From the NCBI GenBank assembly GCA_003149565.1, contig QCWH01000003.1, positions 94,156 to 158,155 on the forward strand: a DNA stretch of 64,000 bases, in the 5' to 3' direction. The translations under genes and the position numbers were made by a program. Below the pieces are notes generated by a model. That model had not been told where the DNA came from, made no database searches, and was given only the letters and a program-made list of their open reading frames with translations. Positions 61,286 to 64,000 of this stretch are shown one piece after another; the first letter of the stretch is position 1, and each line of letters starts with the position of its first letter. The DNA is from Marivita sp. XM-24bin2 (GTDB taxonomy: Bacteria > Pseudomonadota > Alphaproteobacteria > Rhodobacterales > Rhodobacteraceae).

Positions 61286-62935
61286 ATGTCAGACCGTCCC
61301 AACGTCCTCTGGATCATGGCTGACCAACTGCGCTTCGATTACCTGAGTTGCTACGGACACCCGCATCTGCACACACCGCATATCGACGCCCTCGCCCAGC
61401 GCGGGGTGCGCTTCACAAACGCTTATGTGCAGTCACCAGTCTGCGGGCCGTCGCGCATGTCGGCCTATACCGGTCGCTACGTACGGAGCCACGGTTCTAC
61501 GTGGAACGGGATGCCCCTGCGCGTGGGCGAACCCACTTTGGGCGATCACCTGCGCGAGGTCGGATCACGCGCGGTGCTGGTGGGAAAAACACATATGATC
61601 GCTGACGCCGAAGGCATGGCGTGGCTCGGCATCGACCCAAACAGCGAGATCGGCGTGCGCCGCGCTGAATGTGGCTTTGACATTTTCGAACGCGACGACG
61701 GACTGCACCCTGACAGCGCACGCCAAAACTGGTCGGCCTATGACGATTACCTCGTCGCGCATGGCTATTCCTCGGACAACCCGTGGGAGGATTTCGCCAA
61801 TTCCGGGGTCGACCCCGATGGCGAACTGCTTTCGGCATGGCTCCTCAAGAACTCGCGCCTTGCGGCGAACGTGCCCGAGGAACACTCCGAGACCGCCTAC
61901 ATGACCAACCGCGCGATGGACTTCATGCAATCCGCGCAGGATGACGACCGCCCGTGGGTCTGCCATCTCAGCTACATCAAACCGCACTGGCCCTATATCG
62001 TGCCCGCGCCCTACCACGACATGTACGACGCGCGGCATATCCTCGACCCGATCCGCTCTGACACGGAACGCGCCACCGATCACCCACTGATGCAGGCCTA
62101 TCTGAATGCCCGCGTCTGCCGCAGCTTCTCGCGCAACCATGTGCGGGACCACGTGATCCCGGCCTATATGGGGCTGATCAAGCAGCTGGACGACAATCTC
62201 GGCCGCCTGTTCAAGTGGATGGAAGACACCGGCCTCAGCAAGACCACGATCATAGCCTTCACCTCGGATCACGGCGACTACATGGGCGACCACTGGATGG
62301 GCGACAAGGACTTCTACCACGACGTCGCCGTCAAGGTGCCCCTGATCCTCTACGATCCCCGCCCCGAGGCCGACGCGACACGCGGACTGATATCAGACGC
62401 GCTGGTCGAAATGATCGACCTCGCGCCGACCTTCCTGGCCGCTGTCGGCGGTGAGCCGAAACCTCACGTCCTCGAAGGAAGTGACCTCACGCCGATCCTG
62501 CATGGCAGAGACGGATTTTCACGCAGCTATGCAATCAGCGAACATGACTACCACTGGTCCGAAATGGCGCAGGCCCTTGGCGTGCCGCAGGAACACGCGC
62601 ACACCAAGATGATCTTTGACGGGCGTTGGAAATACATCCGCTGCGAAACGTTCCGACCCATTCTGTTCGATCTGCAATCCGATCCACAGGAACTGATCGA
62701 CCTCGGCGCGTCAGACCTGCCCGAACATCAGGCGGTCCGCGCCCGGATGGAAGCCGCACTGCTCGACTGGGCCACTCGGCATCACACGCGGATCACAGCG
62801 ACACCAAAGGTGCTCGAAGGTCAGAAGATAGCCGCCGAGGTGGGCATCCTCATCGGGTTCTGGGACGAAGAGGAATACGAAGCGGCAACCGGCAAGCCCT
62901 TCGACAGCCTCAAACCTGTGGGTCGCCCCGACTAA
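61286..62935 (+). CDS. Cytoplasmic sulfatase-family hydrolase
   Basis: A 549-residue alkaline-phosphatase-superfamily hydrolase. The formylglycine motif is VCGPSRMSAYTGR (Cys53, C-x-P-S-R type). Metal ligands appear in IMADQLRFDY near the start and FTSDHGDYMGDHWMGDK in the C-terminal half. No signal peptide is present, so it acts in the cytoplasm. The GDHWMGDKDFYHD segment also resembles phosphonate-monoester-hydrolase relatives, so a phosphodiester or phosphonate substrate is possible. It lies between a TRAP importer and a feruloyl-CoA-synthase gene, which suggests a sulfated aromatic substrate. Confidence 0.87.
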   Translation: MSDRPNVLWIMADQLRFDYLSCYGHPHLHTPHIDALAQRGVRFTNAYVQSPVCGPSRMSAYTGRYVRSHGSTWNGMPLRVGEPTLGDHLREVGSRAVLVGKTHMIADAEGMAWLGIDPNSEIGVRRAECGFDIFERDDGLHPDSARQNWSAYDDYLVAHGYSSDNPWEDFANSGVDPDGELLSAWLLKNSRLAANVPEEHSETAYMTNRAMDFMQSAQDDDRPWVCHLSYIKPHWPYIVPAPYHDMYDARHILDPIRSDTERATDHPLMQAYLNARVCRSFSRNHVRDHVIPAYMGLIKQLDDNLGRLFKWMEDTGLSKTTIIAFTSDHGDYMGDHWMGDKDFYHDVAVKVPLILYDPRPEADATRGLISDALVEMIDLAPTFLAAVGGEPKPHVLEGSDLTPILHGRDGFSRSYAISEHDYHWSEMAQALGVPQEHAHTKMIFDGRWKYIRCETFRPILFDLQSDPQELIDLGASDLPEHQAVRARMEAALLDWATRHHTRITATPKVLEGQKIAAEVGILIGFWDEEEYEAATGKPFDSLKPVGRPD

Positions 62936-62944
62936 CAGCAGGTC

Positions 62945-64000
62945 TTAAACCTTGATCACCCCTGCCCCGCCGCGGTGCAGCTGGTCCACCTGTGCCGCAA
63001 AATTGCTGCGCATCGCCCGCTGGTTTAGCGAACCCTTCTCGGTGATTTCGCCTTTGTCGAAACTTGGTGTCTCGGTCAGCACAAGAATGCGGCGCACCCG
63101 GCTGGCAGAGCCGGTTGCGGCCTGCGCAGCCCGTGCCAGACAATCGCTCAGCGCTTGCGTCAACTCGGGCTCGGGCAATTTCGCTGCGCGATCAGACAGC
63201 AGAACCAGTGCGCCCAGCTCGGCCTCGTCCTCTCCGGTGATGACGGCATCACGGATCAACCCGTCCATCGCATCCACCAACGCGGCTCGCACCGCGCCCA
63301 CGGCCACCCATGTCCCCGTGGTCAGCTTGAAATTCTCAGCCACGCGGCCATCAAAAAAGAACCCCTTGGACAAATCCTCGGGATCAGCCGGACGCAGCGC
63401 GTCACCCATGCAGTAGAAGCCTTCTTCGTCAAACGCCTCTCGGGTTTTCGCAGCATCGCGATAATAGCCGGGCGTGATGCTCGGTCCCTTCAGACGCAAC
63501 TCAAGCTTGCCGCCATTTGGCACGAGCTTCATGGTCAGGCCTTTGGACGGCACACCCACGTTGCCCGATTTCTCCTGTACCTCTGTACAGGCCAGCGCGA
63601 AGGGTGCGGTTTCGGTCGCCCCCAGCGATGTCGCCAACAGAACCTCGTGACCGGTGGTCTTGCGTCCGATGGCACGCAGCCGATCCCATGTCAGTTGCGC
63701 CATGCCCGCCCCAGCATAGAACATCATCTTGAGATCTTTGAAGAAAGTGGTCGCAAGTTCGGCATCCTGTTCCAGCTCCTCAACCAGAATATCCCAGCCA
63801 ATCGGCACGTTGAAATACCACGTGCAGGACACCTCACGCAGGTTGCGCAAAGTCTCGTCAAATTTACCAGGTGCTGGCTTGCCATCGTCGATGTAATAGG
63901 TGCCACCATTTGTCAGAACGAGGTACGACACCTTGTTGCCAGCAGCCGTGTGGTTCCACGGGGCCCAATCCAGAACAACCGGCGGCGTTTTGGTGACAAA
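62945..64000 (-). CDS. Feruloyl-CoA synthase-type AMP-binding ligase (N-terminus outside window)
   Basis: The last 351 residues of an acyl-CoA ligase; the gene continues past the right edge. The frame is open to base 64000, where it reads PPVVLDWAPWNHTAAGNK, the Fcs-type active-site stretch. Further motifs are LVLTNGGTYYIDDGKP, SLGATETAP, YYRDAAKTREAFDEEGFYCMGD and the closing Lys region KGEITEKGSLNQRA. Such enzymes activate ferulate, p-coumarate or related cinnamates to CoA thioesters. It is convergent with the sulfatase (9-bp gap) and completes the hydroxycinnamate set of TRAP importer, ligase, crotonase and CouO-like hydrolase. Confidence 0.9.
   Translation of the reverse strand, partial: FVTKTPPVVLDWAPWNHTAAGNKVSYLVLTNGGTYYIDDGKPAPGKFDETLRNLREVSCTWYFNVPIGWDILVEELEQDAELATTFFKDLKMMFYAGAGMAQLTWDRLRAIGRKTTGHEVLLATSLGATETAPFALACTEVQEKSGNVGVPSKGLTMKLVPNGGKLELRLKGPSITPGYYRDAAKTREAFDEEGFYCMGDALRPADPEDLSKGFFFDGRVAENFKLTTGTWVAVGAVRAALVDAMDGLIRDAVITGEDEAELGALVLLSDRAAKLPEPELTQALSDCLARAAQAATGSASRVRRILVLTETPSFDKGEITEKGSLNQRAMRSNFAAQVDQLHRGGAGVIKV

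Noticed and set aside
1..64000. Mobile elements, integrases, CRISPR arrays, tRNA or rRNA genes
   Set aside because: Read across the window, I found no transposase or integrase domains, no regularly spaced direct repeats, no cloverleaf tRNA pattern and no rRNA signature.

Overview
The window looks like the chromosome of a marine, heterotrophic alphaproteobacterium of the Roseobacter group (Rhodobacteraceae). This is inferred from the high GC content, the gene order pcaQ-pcaDCHGB, several TRAP and ABC solute importers, a FrcA-type inositol importer, and an RTX/Hint protein with the N-terminus usual in this family. It is almost wholly catabolic and transport DNA. I saw no rRNA, tRNA, insertion sequence, prophage or CRISPR array.

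Left part (1-16.5 kb). A divergent locus pairs a minus-strand operon (mtnK, mtnA, a SorC-type regulator, a class II aldolase cut by the window edge) with a plus-strand RbsABC-type importer and a FucU/RbsD mutarotase. A 17-bp palindrome carrying a TTGACA box on each strand lies between them. The layout fits salvage of 5-methylthioribose or 5-deoxyribose by the DHAP shunt. Next come a TAXI-type TRAP transporter (fused permease and binding protein), a DctB/DctD-like two-component pair, a KDG kinase and iolB.

Middle part (16.5-37 kb). Two small related-looking helical proteins precede a long minus-strand inositol operon: IolI-like isomerase, binding protein, permease, ATPase, iolG, iolC (fused to a DUF2090 domain), iolD, iolE, and a PhyH-type dioxygenase. 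A LacI regulator with matching CATCAT-N2-ATGATG operators sits upstream. A second LacI regulator, with TTGCAAC-N2-GTTGCAA operators, governs a second divergent set: two Gfo/Idh/MocA dehydrogenases, an IolE-like protein, a PfkB kinase, an IolB-like isomerase and an IolJ-like aldolase. This set resembles the inositol pathway but lacks the ring-opening IolD and a transporter.

Right-centre (37-45.4 kb). A secreted RTX protein carries a VHL-beta-like insert and a Hint module. A PAS-AAA-Fis regulator lacking the GAFTGA loop faces a cyanate operon: NrtA/CmpA-type binding protein with a Cys/His-rich N-terminus and Tat signal, permease, ATPase, DUF1348 protein and cyanase. A strong bidirectional terminator closes it.

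Right part (45.4-64 kb). An aromatic funnel: the protocatechuate branch of the beta-ketoadipate pathway (pcaF, a flavin monooxygenase, pcaBGHCD, pcaQ), pobA with an AraC regulator, then an acyl-CoA dehydrogenase, a CouO-like amidohydrolase, a crotonase, a DctPQM TRAP transporter, a cytoplasmic sulfatase and a feruloyl-CoA-synthase-type ligase that runs off the right edge. Together these suggest uptake and degradation of hydroxycinnamates, perhaps sulfated ones such as zosteric acid, through 4-hydroxybenzoate and protocatechuate to the TCA cycle.
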